Shown one piece after another: positions 33,935 through 41,733 of a stretch of 45,802 bases of DNA. Source of the DNA: JABDGC01 sp964449835 (GTDB taxonomy: Bacteria; Pseudomonadota; Gammaproteobacteria; DSM-16500); assembly GCA_964449835.1 (NCBI GenBank), contig CAYVBZ010000009.1, positions 1 to 45,802 on the forward strand, read 5' to 3'. Below the pieces are notes generated by a model. It was not told where the DNA came from. It worked only from the letters and a program-made list of their open reading frames with translations, and made no database searches. Made by a program: the position numbers and the translations under genes. The stretch's first letter is position 1, and each line of letters opens with the position of its first letter.

Positions 33935-34474
33935 TTATTTCACTAAACTCAAAAACTCGGAGCGTGTGCGGCGGTCTTGCCGGAAATTGCCTAGCATGAC
34001 GGAGGTGGTCATGGTGGAGTTTTGTTTTTCAACGCCGCGCATCATCATGCATAAGTGTTTGGCTTCGATAATGACGCCGACGCCTCTGGCTTGGGTGACA
34101 TTGAAAATAGTTTCTGCAATTTGCTTGGTTAGTTTTTCTTGTACTTGGAGACGGCGCGCGTACATATCGACGATGCGGGCCAATTTCGACAGACCAATAA
34201 TTTTTCCTTTGGGGATATAAGCGACATGGCATTTGCCTATAAATGGTAAAAGATGGTGTTCGCAGAGGGAATAAAGTTCAATGTCCTTGACCATGATCAT
34301 TTCATCGCTATCGGAATCAAAGAGAGCGCCGTTCACGATTTCTTCAATAGAAAGTTGATAGCCTTGGGTGAGAAAGCGGATGGCGGTGGCCGCTCTTTTG
34401 GGGGTGTCTTTGAGACCGCTGCGTTGCAGGTCTTCGCCTAAATCGGTAATGATATTTTTAAAATGCTGTTCCAC
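33935..34474 (-). CDS. folE: GTP cyclohydrolase I
   Basis: This 179-aa enzyme converts GTP to dihydroneopterin triphosphate, the first step in folate synthesis. Zinc ligands are C71 and H74 in LCEHHLLPF and C142 in KHLCMMMRG. The GTP-binding RLQVQEKLTKQIA and Q-N-S-T-M-T-T-S segments are present. Length fits the bacterial single-domain type (FolE1), so it is zinc-dependent. The start is GTG at 34474 with AGAGGA about 8 nt upstream. It converges with the DUF4143 gene over 36 bp. Other folate genes are absent from this window. Confidence 0.97.
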   Translation of the reverse strand: MEQHFKNIITDLGEDLQRSGLKDTPKRAATAIRFLTQGYQLSIEEIVNGALFDSDSDEMIMVKDIELYSLCEHHLLPFIGKCHVAYIPKGKIIGLSKLARIVDMYARRLQVQEKLTKQIAETIFNVTQARGVGVIIEAKHLCMMMRGVEKQNSTMTTSVMLGNFRQDRRTRSEFLSLVK

Positions 34475-34538
34475 AACTGTTTCCTCTTGTGTTGATGTCG
34501 CCTCCTATTTTATTATTTTCTCCTGTTGGTCCTGGTTC

Positions 34539-34880
34539 TTAACCGGGTGGCCACTGGAAGTGACGCCCTCCCAGTAAATGCAAATGAATATGAAAAACCG
34601 TCTGTCCCGCACCGGCATTGCAATTCATGACAACGCGATAACCGTCTTCCGCTAAATCTAATTGTTTTGCAAGCATTTTCGCCGTTTGGACCATGTGGCC
34701 AATCAGTTCATTGTCTTCAGAATGCGCCTCGTTCAGGGTGGCGATATGCTTATGGGGAACGATCAACTTATGTTGCGGCGCCTGGGGGTGAAGGTCGTCA
34801 AAGGCGACAACGAAGTCATCCCGATAGATGATATTGGCAGGTATTTTACCGTTCACTATATTACAAAATAAACAATCCAT
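34539..34880 (-). CDS. HIT family (HinT-like) nucleotide hydrolase
   Basis: This 113-aa histidine-triad protein has the signature H97-I-H99-L-H101 in TVFHIHLHLLGGR and the N-terminal MDCLFCNIVNGKIPA typical of HinT-type phosphoramidases. Such proteins hydrolyse adenosine phosphoramidates and related nucleotides in the cytoplasm. Cysteines at 3 and 6 in C-L-F-C may bind zinc, as in several bacterial HIT proteins. It lies 64 bp upstream of folE on the same strand, so co-transcription is possible. Length is standard. Confidence 0.95.
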   Translation of the reverse strand: MDCLFCNIVNGKIPANIIYRDDFVVAFDDLHPQAPQHKLIVPHKHIATLNEAHSEDNELIGHMVQTAKMLAKQLDLAEDGYRVVMNCNAGAGQTVFHIHLHLLGGRHFQWPPG

Positions 34881-35013
34881 TCGAGCTAGCTCTCCCGGTT
34901 TGATTGATTAAAGAGGGCTTAGTCTAACGAAAAAAGGACCAAGTCTCAACTTGACCGAGAAGGAATAACTTAGTACCTTTCAAGGCAAAATGAACTGTTT
35001 GGATGGAGAATTT

Positions 35014-35553
35014 ATGAATTTGGCCCAGCTTTCTGCGGGACGCCAGTTGCCGGATGATTTTAATGTGGTCATTGAGATTTCTGCTCGCGGCAATCCGGTG
35101 AAGTATGAGGTGGACAAGAAATCAGGTATGGTTGCGGTAGACCGCTTTTTAACGACGAGCATGGTTTATCCCTGTGACTATGGCTTTATTCCCCATAGTC
35201 TGGCCCAGGATGGCGACCCAGCCGATGTTTTGGTGGTCTGCCCCTTCCCTCTTCTTCCCGGCGTTTCTATCCGCTGCCGTCCCATCGGCCTTTTGCGGAT
35301 GACAGATGAATCCGGCCAGGATGCCAAAATTCTGGCGGTCCCGGTGCCGAAGCTCACGCCCATCTATGATGGCATTAAAGAGCCCAAGGACCTTGGAACA
35401 GAGTTCCTGCTCTCCATTGAACATTTTTTCAAACATTATAAAGATTTGGAAAAAGGGAAATGGGTGAAGGTCGATGGCTGGGAAGGCGTGGATGCGGCAC
35501 GACAAGAAATTATGAAAAGTGTTGAGCGTTACGAGCTAGAAGAACGAATTTAA
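35014..35553 (+). CDS. ppa: Inorganic pyrophosphatase (family I)
   Basis: This 179-aa soluble enzyme hydrolyses pyrophosphate released by biosynthetic reactions. Metal-binding aspartates D66, D68 and D71 lie in the signature D-G-D-P-A-D-V-L-V. Substrate-binding residues in KYEVDK and in the Y-P-C-D-Y-G-F-I-P region are intact. I choose ATG 35014 because GGAG lies 6 nt upstream and the N-terminus then matches the family. An in-frame ATG at 34990 would add eight residues. It is a single-gene unit ended by a clear terminator. Confidence 0.97.
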   Translation: MNLAQLSAGRQLPDDFNVVIEISARGNPVKYEVDKKSGMVAVDRFLTTSMVYPCDYGFIPHSLAQDGDPADVLVVCPFPLLPGVSIRCRPIGLLRMTDESGQDAKILAVPVPKLTPIYDGIKEPKDLGTEFLLSIEHFFKHYKDLEKGKWVKVDGWEGVDAARQEIMKSVERYELEERI

Positions 35554-35569
35554 CCTTTCTAAAACGCAT

Positions 35570-35602
35570 AAAGGGACGATTCATGCTAAACCGTCCCTTT
35601 TT
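35570..35602 (+). terminator. Intrinsic terminator of ppa
   Basis: A 9-bp stem AAAGGGACG/CGTCCCTTT with a 13-nt loop starts 17 nt after the ppa stop and continues into TT, making a run of five T. The A-run on the 5' side suggests it can also act on leftward transcripts, such as that of the small membrane protein at 35751-36038. Confidence 0.85.
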
Positions 35603-35750
35603 ACCTACCTTCGGGCATCCTTGTTCCCAACTACCTTTCCTTGGCAGACTATCCTAGATGCATCTTGTCCCTGATGCCGGTCCCAATTGAATCTCCACAA
35701 ATAATTATAAAATTATTGAAAAATGAAATTCCATATAAAAAAATGAAATA

Positions 35751-36038
35751 CTAGGATTTTCGTCTAATATGGAACCATTGCTTCAAGGAGTGAGATAATC
35801 TAGGCCAGATCCTGGTGGGAAGGTAAATAAACAAAAGAGCGGCCCCAAAAATGAGGAGACCGAGATAAATGGGCAAGAGACCGATGACTAAAATATGTCC
35901 ATTTTTGGTGCAATGGCTGGCATAGTCCACCATTTCTGAAATGGAAAAAGGGGTGTCCTGCAGCAATAAAGAATAAAGCAGGAAAGAGGCCATGGTGAGC
36001 CAAAAAATTTTAAACAAGTGAATTAGTGGTTTTCTCAT
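35751..36038 (-). CDS. Small two-helix membrane protein of unknown function
   Basis: This 95-aa protein starts at ATG 36038 with AAGGA about 10 nt upstream. A TTG three codons further upstream is less likely. Hydrophobic spans lie near residues 8-26 (FKIFWLTMASFLLYSLLL) and 52-72 (VIGLLPIYLGLLIFGAALLF), with a basic C-terminal tail RHSLKQW-like. Two cytoplasmic ends are predicted by the positive-inside pattern. No family is recognised. Codon use is ordinary, and the ribosome-binding site supports a real gene. It lies alone, convergent with ppa and separated from psd by a repeat-rich gap. Confidence 0.6.
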   Translation of the reverse strand: MRKPLIHLFKIFWLTMASFLLYSLLLQDTPFSISEMVDYASHCTKNGHILVIGLLPIYLGLLIFGAALLFIYLPTRIWPRLSHSLKQWFHIRRKS

Positions 36039-36152
36039 TTTAATCAATTCCTTAAATTATCCCAATTGACAGCCGATTGGGACCACAACCGCATTTTAAA
36101 CCTTCTTCCTTAAGAAAAAATTAAATTTTGGGGCGAGGAGGGAAATTTTTAT

Positions 36153-36259
36153 CCCTTTTCCTCCATGCAAGGCGTGGAGGAAAGGGCCAGGGACAGGAGG
36201 TATAAGATATTTACCTCCCACCCCTGCCCCTCCCTCCAGGCTTTGTTTAGAGGGAGGGG
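36153..36259. repeat. Clustered palindromes (CCTCCA/TGGAGG family, copies B and C)
   Basis: Copy B pairs CCCTTTTCCTCCA (36153-36165) with TGGAGGAAAGGG (36175-36186), with one bulged T. Copy C pairs CCCCTCCCTCCA (36227-36238) with TAGAGGGAGGGG (36248-36259), with one mismatch. Between them GGAGGTA (36196-36202) and TACCTCC (36212-36218) form a third hairpin. The unit resembles composite REP/BIME-like elements and may act as the end of the psd transcript. The remaining sequence of this 234-bp gap shows no gene. Confidence 0.7.
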
Positions 36260-36272
36260 GGCATAATTTCTT

Positions 36273-37118
36273 TTACTTTAAATTACCTAAACTTTCTCCC
36301 ATTTTTACTTCCTGCGTTGCCTGCAATTGCGGCAACCACTCTATTCTATCCTTGCCGAACAAAACGATCACAGAAGAGCCCATCAAAAACCGTCCGATTT
36401 CAGCGCCTTTTTCAAAACGCAGCTCTTCCTCTTCACTATAATGCCTATGAAAAATTTCTCTAGAATATTCTACCCCGCCCCAAACCGTTTGAATTTTTCC
36501 CACCAACATTGCTCCGATAAAAATAACAGCCATAGGCCCTGCAGCGGTTTCGAAATAGCAAACCAAGCGTTCATTGCGAGCAAAAAGATTTGGAATTTTT
36601 TTCGTGGCCAGCAGGTTGACGGAAAATAATTTTCCGGGGATGTAAGTGGTTTGAATGAGCCGGCCTGCAAAGGGAAGATGAACACGGTGGTAATCTTTGG
36701 GGGCTAGATAAAAGGTTGCGAACAGTCCGTTCTCAAAAGGACTGGATTCTGTCGCTGAAATACCAAGCAGGTCTTTGAGGGAATACCAGTGTCCTTTTGC
36801 CTGCAAAAGTTTGCTCTGGTCTAACTGTCCAATTTGAGAAAGGCAGCCATCTACAGGATTAACTAGACTATCCTGCTTAGCATCGATAGGCCGTGCACTC
36901 GCTTTAAGTGCCCGCGTGAAAAAAGCATTGAAGCAGGGATAAGCCTCCAGCTTGTCAGAGACAGCTAGATTTAAATTCACCTGATAGCGGCGGATAAAAT
37001 CCTGGATCAGCCAATTTTTAAGCGGAGGCCAAGTGCGTTCCGCCATCCAGCCGGCAAAGCGAGTCAGTAAAACTTGAGGGAGTAAGTATTGGCAAAAAAT
37101 AAAGAGTTTTTTAGGCAT
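36273..37118 (-). CDS. psd: Phosphatidylserine decarboxylase
   Basis: This 281-aa pyruvoyl enzyme at the inner membrane makes phosphatidylethanolamine. Family signatures are FFTRALKASARPID, VNPVDGCLSQIG, FYLAPKDYHRVHLPF and the self-cleavage region G-R-F-L-M-G-S-S-V-I-V-L-F. The cleavage motif is GSS (247-249), where E. coli-type enzymes have GST. The serine that becomes pyruvoyl is conserved, so activity should be kept. ATG 37118 overlaps the end of the sco gene by 8 nt. A repeat cluster follows the stop. Confidence 0.97.
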   Translation of the reverse strand: MPKKLFIFCQYLLPQVLLTRFAGWMAERTWPPLKNWLIQDFIRRYQVNLNLAVSDKLEAYPCFNAFFTRALKASARPIDAKQDSLVNPVDGCLSQIGQLDQSKLLQAKGHWYSLKDLLGISATESSPFENGLFATFYLAPKDYHRVHLPFAGRLIQTTYIPGKLFSVNLLATKKIPNLFARNERLVCYFETAAGPMAVIFIGAMLVGKIQTVWGGVEYSREIFHRHYSEEEELRFEKGAEIGRFLMGSSVIVLFGKDRIEWLPQLQATQEVKMGESLGNLK

Positions 37119-37701
37119 GTGCGGTACTTTTTAAAATGGATTTAAATTGAGTTTGAATTTGTGATGAAGAAAGTCCGTAGGGAAACATGGCGACCCATTG
37201 GCCTTCGGGGTTAATGAGAAAAACGGAGCTCGTATGGACCATGGTGGCGTCTGCTGCCTTTCCAACAAAAACAGCAAATTGCTGTGTGAGTGTTTGCACT
37301 TGTTTGGCATTTCCTCGCAGACCAATAAAATCTGGATTGAAAGAAGCGGTATAGTGTTTTAAGATTTTTGGTTGGTCTTCCTCTGGGTCGAGTGTCACAA
37401 AAACAATTTGCAGTTCAGGATGGTGAATATGTAAGTCTTTGTAAGCTTCTTTTAATTCTCTTAAAGTAGTTGGACAGATAGTCGCACAATGACTAAAACC
37501 GAAAAATAAAAAGGTCCAGTGTCGCTGGAAATTTTTTTCGGAGAATAAAGGTTCTCCGAAAGAGAAGGGCGCAATTTTTCGCGGCCCAGAAAATAGAGTG
37601 GCCCTTTCCTGCGCGGGCTTTTTGGGAGCGAAAAAAAAGAAACTCCAAATGAGCAGGAGCAGGGCAGCAGACCCAAGGAAAAAAAGCAGCCGAATTTTCA
37701 T
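37111..37701 (-). CDS. SCO1/SenC family copper chaperone
   Basis: This 196-aa membrane-anchored thioredoxin-fold protein delivers copper to the CuA site of cytochrome c oxidase. One N-terminal helix (LLFFLGSAALLLLIWSFFFF) anchors it facing the periplasm. Copper ligands are C72 and C76 in HCATICP and H156 in DATMVHTSSV, all conserved. It is 9 nt downstream of ctaB on the same strand and overlaps psd by 8 nt. Its place in a heme A/oxidase assembly block supports the oxidase-maturation role over a general redox role. Confidence 0.96.
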   Translation of the reverse strand: MKIRLLFFLGSAALLLLIWSFFFFAPKKPAQERATLFSGPRKIAPFSFGEPLFSEKNFQRHWTFLFFGFSHCATICPTTLRELKEAYKDLHIHHPELQIVFVTLDPEEDQPKILKHYTASFNPDFIGLRGNAKQVQTLTQQFAVFVGKAADATMVHTSSVFLINPEGQWVAMFPYGLSSSQIQTQFKSILKSTAHA

Positions 37702-37710
37702 AAAAAATAA

Positions 37711-38589
37711 TTACCCATTGAACAAAAGAAAACGGTCGGCTGCCATGGCTAAAAAGAGCAAGAATAAATAAATCATGGAGTAAAAGAAGGTCAGCAAGGC
37801 GAGGCGGGGGTTTTCTTTGAGATAGAGTTTGATGGCAAAATAAAGCAGACCGGCATTTAACAAAATAGCGCAGCTTAAATAAAGCCAGCTGCATAAGCCG
37901 ATGGCAAAGATCATAAAGCTGCTGGCTGTGGTGAGGATGCTATACAGTAAAATGTAGAGTTTGGTGTAAGGAATGCCGTGTGTTACGGGCAGCATGGGAA
38001 TGGCTGCGCGTTCATAATCATGATGGCGGTAGACAGACAAAGCCCAAAAATGAGCAGGTGTCCAGACGAAAATCAAAAGGACCAGCAATAAAGGTTGCGG
38101 GTCGACGGAAGCGGTGAGCGAGGTCCATCCCAATAAGGGCGGCATGGCGCCGAATAAACCACCCAGCACAATGTTCTGGGGTGTGTTGGGTTTTAAATAA
38201 AGCGTGTAGCAAAGCGCATACCCTAGAGCTGTTGCTAAGGTGAGAAAAGCGGTCAGAGGATTTACAAAATAATAAAGAACAAAAAAACCAATTCCCCCTA
38301 AAGTTAAAGCAAAAGTCCAGGCGCGTTGCGGCGGCACACGCCCGGAGGCGACGGGCCGCAGTTGCGTCCTTTCCATGAGCGCATCTGTGCGTCTTTCTAC
38401 AATGTGATTCACGGTTGCGGCTGAGCCGGAAAGCAGGGCAATGCCGAGAGTTGCTAAGGACCAGAGACTAAAAGAAAGAGTTCCTTCAGAAGCGAGATAC
38501 ATGCCAATCCAGGCAGTAAACAACATCAGTAAAACCACACGGGGTTTACAGAGAATAAAATAATCTCGCCACTGTCCCCTGTTGTTCAT
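37711..38589 (-). CDS. ctaB: Protoheme IX farnesyltransferase
   Basis: This 292-aa UbiA-superfamily membrane enzyme converts heme B to heme O with farnesyl diphosphate. About nine helices are visible. The first Asp-rich motif appears in NHIVERRTDALMERTQLRP. The second conserved loop is VYRHHDYERAAIPMLPVTHG. The family stretch WTPAHFWALS is also clear. It overlaps ctaA by 4 nt (ATGA), so heme O synthesis and its oxidation to heme A are encoded together. The same protein is called CyoE when linked to a bo oxidase. The neighbours here argue for an aa3-type oxidase. Confidence 0.97.
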   Translation of the reverse strand: MNNRGQWRDYFILCKPRVVLLMLFTAWIGMYLASEGTLSFSLWSLATLGIALLSGSAATVNHIVERRTDALMERTQLRPVASGRVPPQRAWTFALTLGGIGFFVLYYFVNPLTAFLTLATALGYALCYTLYLKPNTPQNIVLGGLFGAMPPLLGWTSLTASVDPQPLLLVLLIFVWTPAHFWALSVYRHHDYERAAIPMLPVTHGIPYTKLYILLYSILTTASSFMIFAIGLCSWLYLSCAILLNAGLLYFAIKLYLKENPRLALLTFFYSMIYLFLLFLAMAADRFLLFNG

Positions 38590-39563
38590 GTTTTGTTTCC
38601 TTGCGGCCCTGAGTGGAAGAGTGTTGCGAGCAAGGTCAGCAACAAAAGCGCGGCCACTGCGTGGTGGGGAAGGGCGATGTGGAGGGGCCGCAGCCAGATA
38701 ATATTTAAAATGCCCAGCATGATTTGCGTGCAGAGCAAGGTAATCAGCAATAGTCCAAAGCGGCGGCTGTTTTTTTGGAGGACTAAGAAAAGGCTGAGAA
38801 GGCCAAGATAGGAAAAGGTGAGTAAGGCCCCCAGCCGGTGCAGCATGTGAATGGTAATTAAATCACTGTGCCAGGCTTGCCATTGCATGGCAGGAAGCAG
38901 GCTGCCGTTACAATAAGGAAAATCAATGCAGGCGAGGCCGGCGGAGTGGGTGCTGACCCAGCCGCCTAAAATAATTTGCAGGACCAAAATGAAAAGACCT
39001 AGGCCGACCCAAGGGCGGAAGTGATGGCCGCTGTGCGGCCGTGGTTTTTTGGTCAAGAGCCAAATGACCCATAAGACGCTCATCACGGCAAAGCCAAATA
39101 CTAAGTGGCCGAGGACGACTACAGGTTTCAAGAGGGCGGTCACGGTCAGCATGCCTAAGAAAATTTGTCCTAGCATAATCGCGGCGAGAATTTGACTTAA
39201 TTTAAAAGCGAGCGGAGGCAGTTCTTTGCGCCAACACCAGGAGAGAGAAATGAGGGTGAGAATGAGAATGCCTTCAAGGCCGGCTAAATAGCGGTGACGC
39301 ATTTCGGTCCAAGCCCTGGCTTTATCAAGCGGGACTTCAGGATAGATTTTCGCGGCCGACGTCACTTGGTCTGAGGTGATGGGCGGCGTTAAATAACCAT
39401 AGCAGCGCGGCCAATCGGGGCAGGACAAGCCAGCGTTGGTCAGACGAGTGTAAGCACCCATCAGGATAACGATGAAGGCCAGAGCAAAAGCTAAAAAGGC
39501 AAGGCGTGAATAGAAACGTCTTGGTAACTTAGAAAAGGCGGACAGATTATTATGAGCTAGCAA
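38586..39563 (-). CDS. ctaA: Heme A synthase (COX15/CtaA)
   Basis: This 325-aa eight-helix membrane protein oxidises the heme O methyl group to make heme A. Family blocks are MGAYTRLTNAGLSCPDWPRC near residue 37, with a conserved Cys pair, and the second-half GGWVSTHSAGLACIDFPYC. Histidine ligands include those in EMRHRYLAGLEG, LGHLVFG, MLHRLGALLT and LPHHAVAALL. The presence of both Cys pairs places it with COX15-type rather than short CtaA proteins. It is followed by ctaB with a 4-nt overlap and preceded by surf1 with a 13-nt gap. Confidence 0.96.
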   Translation of the reverse strand: MLAHNNLSAFSKLPRRFYSRLAFLAFALAFIVILMGAYTRLTNAGLSCPDWPRCYGYLTPPITSDQVTSAAKIYPEVPLDKARAWTEMRHRYLAGLEGILILTLISLSWCWRKELPPLAFKLSQILAAIMLGQIFLGMLTVTALLKPVVVLGHLVFGFAVMSVLWVIWLLTKKPRPHSGHHFRPWVGLGLFILVLQIILGGWVSTHSAGLACIDFPYCNGSLLPAMQWQAWHSDLITIHMLHRLGALLTFSYLGLLSLFLVLQKNSRRFGLLLITLLCTQIMLGILNIIWLRPLHIALPHHAVAALLLLTLLATLFHSGPQGNKT

Positions 39564-39576
39564 AAATTCATCCTCG

Positions 39577-40314
39577 TTATTGATCGACCCGGCGTAAATT
39601 TAAAACTACAAATATTACCAATAAGCTGATAGCAAAGGCAAACCATTGTACAGCATACATCGTATGCTTTTCAGGGCCCATGAGGGTGACTTTCCATTGT
39701 CTCTTGAAGCCGTGAGGGTCTGCCGGATCCAGCCAGGCGATATAAGGAGGAAGGACCAGGCCCAAAAGGGGGGCCAATTCCTGGATGTTTATATATTGAA
39801 CACGTAAAGGAAAGGAAGGCTGGTTTTCTGTTATTTTGCCTAAGCTAAAATAAGCCGGGGGAGCGTTTACAACGCCTTTTAATGAAATATGCGCCTGAAT
39901 GGGCTGTATAGAGGGCAAAATGCGGCGATCGGGGTTTGCGGGTACCCAGCCCCGGTCAATTAAGAGGGCCTGGTCTCCTTCTCCTTCAACGAGGAAAGGC
40001 GTGTACACTTCATAGCCAAGTTGTCCGTCCAGCGTTTTATTGTCAAGAAAAAGGGAGTGCGCGTTATCGTAATGGCCCTTTAAGTGAATGGAATAAAAGC
40101 GGTGGTCTTTTTCTTTCTCAAAGAGTTTTGAAAAAGGCAGGGCCCCCTGGGTTGGCCGCTCTTGATAGGCTTGGATGAGCAGGCGTTTTTTTTCCGCACG
40201 CTGACACTGCCAGGCCCCTAAACTAGAAAAAAGCAGGACAAAGATAAGGGTGGGCCCCAGCATTTTGAACGTGAAATGATAGTGATTTCCGAATATACTA
40301 AACCGCAGGCTCAT
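39577..40314 (-). CDS. SURF1 family cytochrome oxidase assembly protein
   Basis: This 245-aa protein has one N-terminal and one C-terminal transmembrane helix around a periplasmic domain, the standard SURF1 layout. Signatures are LGAWQCQRAEKKRLLI, the GYEVYTPFLVEG segment, LIDRGWVPAN, and a C-terminal Y-A-V-Q-W-F-A-F-A-I. SURF1 proteins help insert heme A into subunit I of cytochrome c oxidase. It is the first gene of surf1-ctaA-ctaB-sco-psd on the minus strand and is divergent from the DUF2909 gene over 54 bp. Confidence 0.94.
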   Translation of the reverse strand: MSLRFSIFGNHYHFTFKMLGPTLIFVLLFSSLGAWQCQRAEKKRLLIQAYQERPTQGALPFSKLFEKEKDHRFYSIHLKGHYDNAHSLFLDNKTLDGQLGYEVYTPFLVEGEGDQALLIDRGWVPANPDRRILPSIQPIQAHISLKGVVNAPPAYFSLGKITENQPSFPLRVQYINIQELAPLLGLVLPPYIAWLDPADPHGFKRQWKVTLMGPEKHTMYAVQWFAFAISLLVIFVVLNLRRVDQ

Positions 40315-40368
40315 TCGCTTTGCTCTTTATTTACACAAACCAATTTATAAGAAGAAGCAAATTGTAAA

Positions 40369-40575
40369 ATGAATCAAGTCATAGTGAAAGTTTTTATTAT
40401 TCTATTTTTGTTGGCCATCTTTTTCTCCTTGGGGTCCGCGCTTTATTATTTGGTGCGTGATCAAGGGAAGACGGACCGTACGGCCAAGGCTTTATCTTGG
40501 CGGATTGGTTTATCTTTATTGCTCTTTGTATTATTATTAATCGCCTTTGCATTGGGTTGGATTACTCCACATTAA
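40369..40575 (+). CDS. DUF2909 small twin-helix protein linked to cytochrome oxidase
   Basis: This 68-aa protein has two transmembrane helices (KVFIILFLLAIFFSLGSALYY and LSLLLFVLLLIAFALGW) joined by a basic loop V-R-D-Q-G-K-T-D-R-T-A-K-A-L-S-W-R-I-G. This matches DUF2909 proteins, which are nearly always found next to cytochrome c oxidase subunit or SURF1 genes. Here it is divergent from surf1 and 13 nt upstream of tatA. It may share transcripts with the Tat genes. Function is unknown. Context suggests oxidase assembly or stability. Confidence 0.88.
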   Translation: MNQVIVKVFIILFLLAIFFSLGSALYYLVRDQGKTDRTAKALSWRIGLSLLLFVLLLIAFALGWITPH

Positions 40576-40588
40576 CGAGGTAAGAGAC

Positions 40589-40771
40589 ATGTTTCGAGGT
40601 CTAAATCTGGGTTCATTGTTAATTCTCTTGGCTATTATGGTCCTTCTGTTTGGCACCAAGCGTTTGCGTGAGGTTGGCACGGACCTCGCCGTTGCGGTGC
40701 GTAGTTTCCGCAAAGGCCTGCTGGATGAAGAAAACGAGGAAAACAAAAAACGTGAACATCAGTCTGAGTGA
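40589..40771 (+). CDS. tatA: Sec-independent translocase subunit TatA
   Basis: This 60-aa protein has one short transmembrane helix (GSLLILLAIMVLLFGTKRL), the F-G-T-K-R-L hinge and the amphipathic helix REVGTDLAVAVRSFRKG, then a charged tail. It forms the size-adjustable pore part of the Tat system, which exports folded proteins with twin-arginine signals. ATG 40589 has GAGG upstream and gives the family N-terminus. A longer frame from 40547 is not needed. The end overlaps the tatB start. Confidence 0.95.
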   Translation: MFRGLNLGSLLILLAIMVLLFGTKRLREVGTDLAVAVRSFRKGLLDEENEENKKREHQSE

Positions 40772-40955
40772 AATTTTATTGGTCCTGATTGTGGCTTTAG
40801 TCGTGATCAAACCGGAGCAGTTGCCGGGCGTTGCTTTTAAAATAGGGCGTTTTGCGCAACAGTTTCGCAAAGGCATGACACAGCTACGCCGTGAGCTGGA
40901 TGGCACGGTCATTTCAAAAGAAATTGAAAGCCGCGATGAACCCCGAAAATCCTAG
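40752..40955 (+). CDS. tatB: Short TatB-like subunit
   Basis: The N-terminus reads (V/M)-N-I-S-L-S-E-I-L-L-V-L-I-V-A-L-V-V, then K-P-E-Q-L-P. This is the TatB layout with Glu in the helix and a Pro hinge. I use GTG at 40752, which places the Ser-Glu motif at the usual distance, with GAGGAAAA upstream. This makes a 67-aa protein that overlaps tatA by 20 nt and tatC by 20 nt. It ends soon after the amphipathic helix (KIGRFAQQFRKGMTQLRREL). E. coli TatB is 171 aa, so the long C-terminal region is missing. It may therefore be a minimal TatB or a second TatA-like subunit. Confidence 0.85.
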   Translation: MNISLSEILLVLIVALVVIKPEQLPGVAFKIGRFAQQFRKGMTQLRRELDGTVISKEIESRDEPRKS

Positions 40956-41676
40956 CAGTCCTTCTGGGGGCCGGCCTGCTTTACTGCCTTTCCTGCTTGA
41001 ATTGCGTCGTCGTGTACTCTGGTCTCTGCTTGTAGTGTCTGTCCTGTTTTTCATCTTGGCTTATTTTTCCAACCAGCTTTATTATTGGCTGGCTTTGCCC
41101 CTCTTAAGACATCTTCCCGCGGGCAGTAGTTTAATTGCGACCCAGGTCATTGCGCCGATCTGGGTCCCTTTTAAATTTGCCATGGTCCTCGCCTTGGTCT
41201 TGGCCATCCCATTTTTGCTGTACCAACTCTGGGCTTTTATTGCCCCGGCCCTTTATCAGAGAGAGCGGCGTTTTCTTTGGCCTTTGTTATTTTTGAGCAC
41301 GGCCCTTTTTTATCTGGGCATGGCCTTTGCCTATTTCATCATCTTTCCGCTTTTGTTTGGGTTCCTGGCAAAATCTGCTCCGGCGCAGGTCCAGGTGGCG
41401 CCCGATATTAGCCAATATCTTGATTTTACTTTAAAAATGCTATTTGTATTTGGCCTGATTTTTGAAGTGCCCATTGTGACGACGTCCCTGGTTTTAACCG
41501 GGGTGACGACCAGGGCCGAGCTCGTCAAATTGCGTCCCTATGCGATTGTGGGGGCTTTTATAGGCGGCATGCTGCTTGCACCCCCGGATGTGTTTTCGCA
41601 GACCCTATTGGCTTTGCCCCTGTGGCTGCTGTTTGAAGTAGGGGTATTTTGTACCTTTTTCTTGAAAAAAAGATAA
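40936..41676 (+). CDS. tatC: Sec-independent translocase subunit TatC
   Basis: This 246-aa six-helix protein binds twin-arginine signal peptides. Family blocks are LPFLLELRRRVLWSLL near the N-terminus (usual H-L-x-E-L-R-x-R with L-L replacing H-L), the P-F-L-L-Y-Q-L-W-A-F-I-A-P-A-L stretch and YQRERRFLWPL. Later VFGLIFEVPI and LLAPPDVFSQTLLALPLWLLFE follow. ATG 40936 lies inside tatB. The order tatA-tatB-tatC is standard. The two membrane-extrinsic glutamates and the RERR segment needed for signal binding are in place. Confidence 0.96.
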   Translation: MNPENPSSPSGGRPALLPFLLELRRRVLWSLLVVSVLFFILAYFSNQLYYWLALPLLRHLPAGSSLIATQVIAPIWVPFKFAMVLALVLAIPFLLYQLWAFIAPALYQRERRFLWPLLFLSTALFYLGMAFAYFIIFPLLFGFLAKSAPAQVQVAPDISQYLDFTLKMLFVFGLIFEVPIVTTSLVLTGVTTRAELVKLRPYAIVGAFIGGMLLAPPDVFSQTLLALPLWLLFEVGVFCTFFLKKR

Positions 41677-41733
41677 AAATAAGATATAAATCACATAAAA
41701 TACACATAAAATACACAAAATCGAGGAATGCCC

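Noticed and set aside
40650..40751. Longer 101-aa version of TatB
   Set aside because: The added N-terminus is read out of frame within tatA and lacks family similarity. The TatB helix begins at GTG 40752.
41677..41727. Short repeats (ACATAAAATACAC) as a CRISPR or iteron array
   Set aside because: Only two imperfect copies in AT-rich DNA, without spacers or a neighbouring rep or cas gene.
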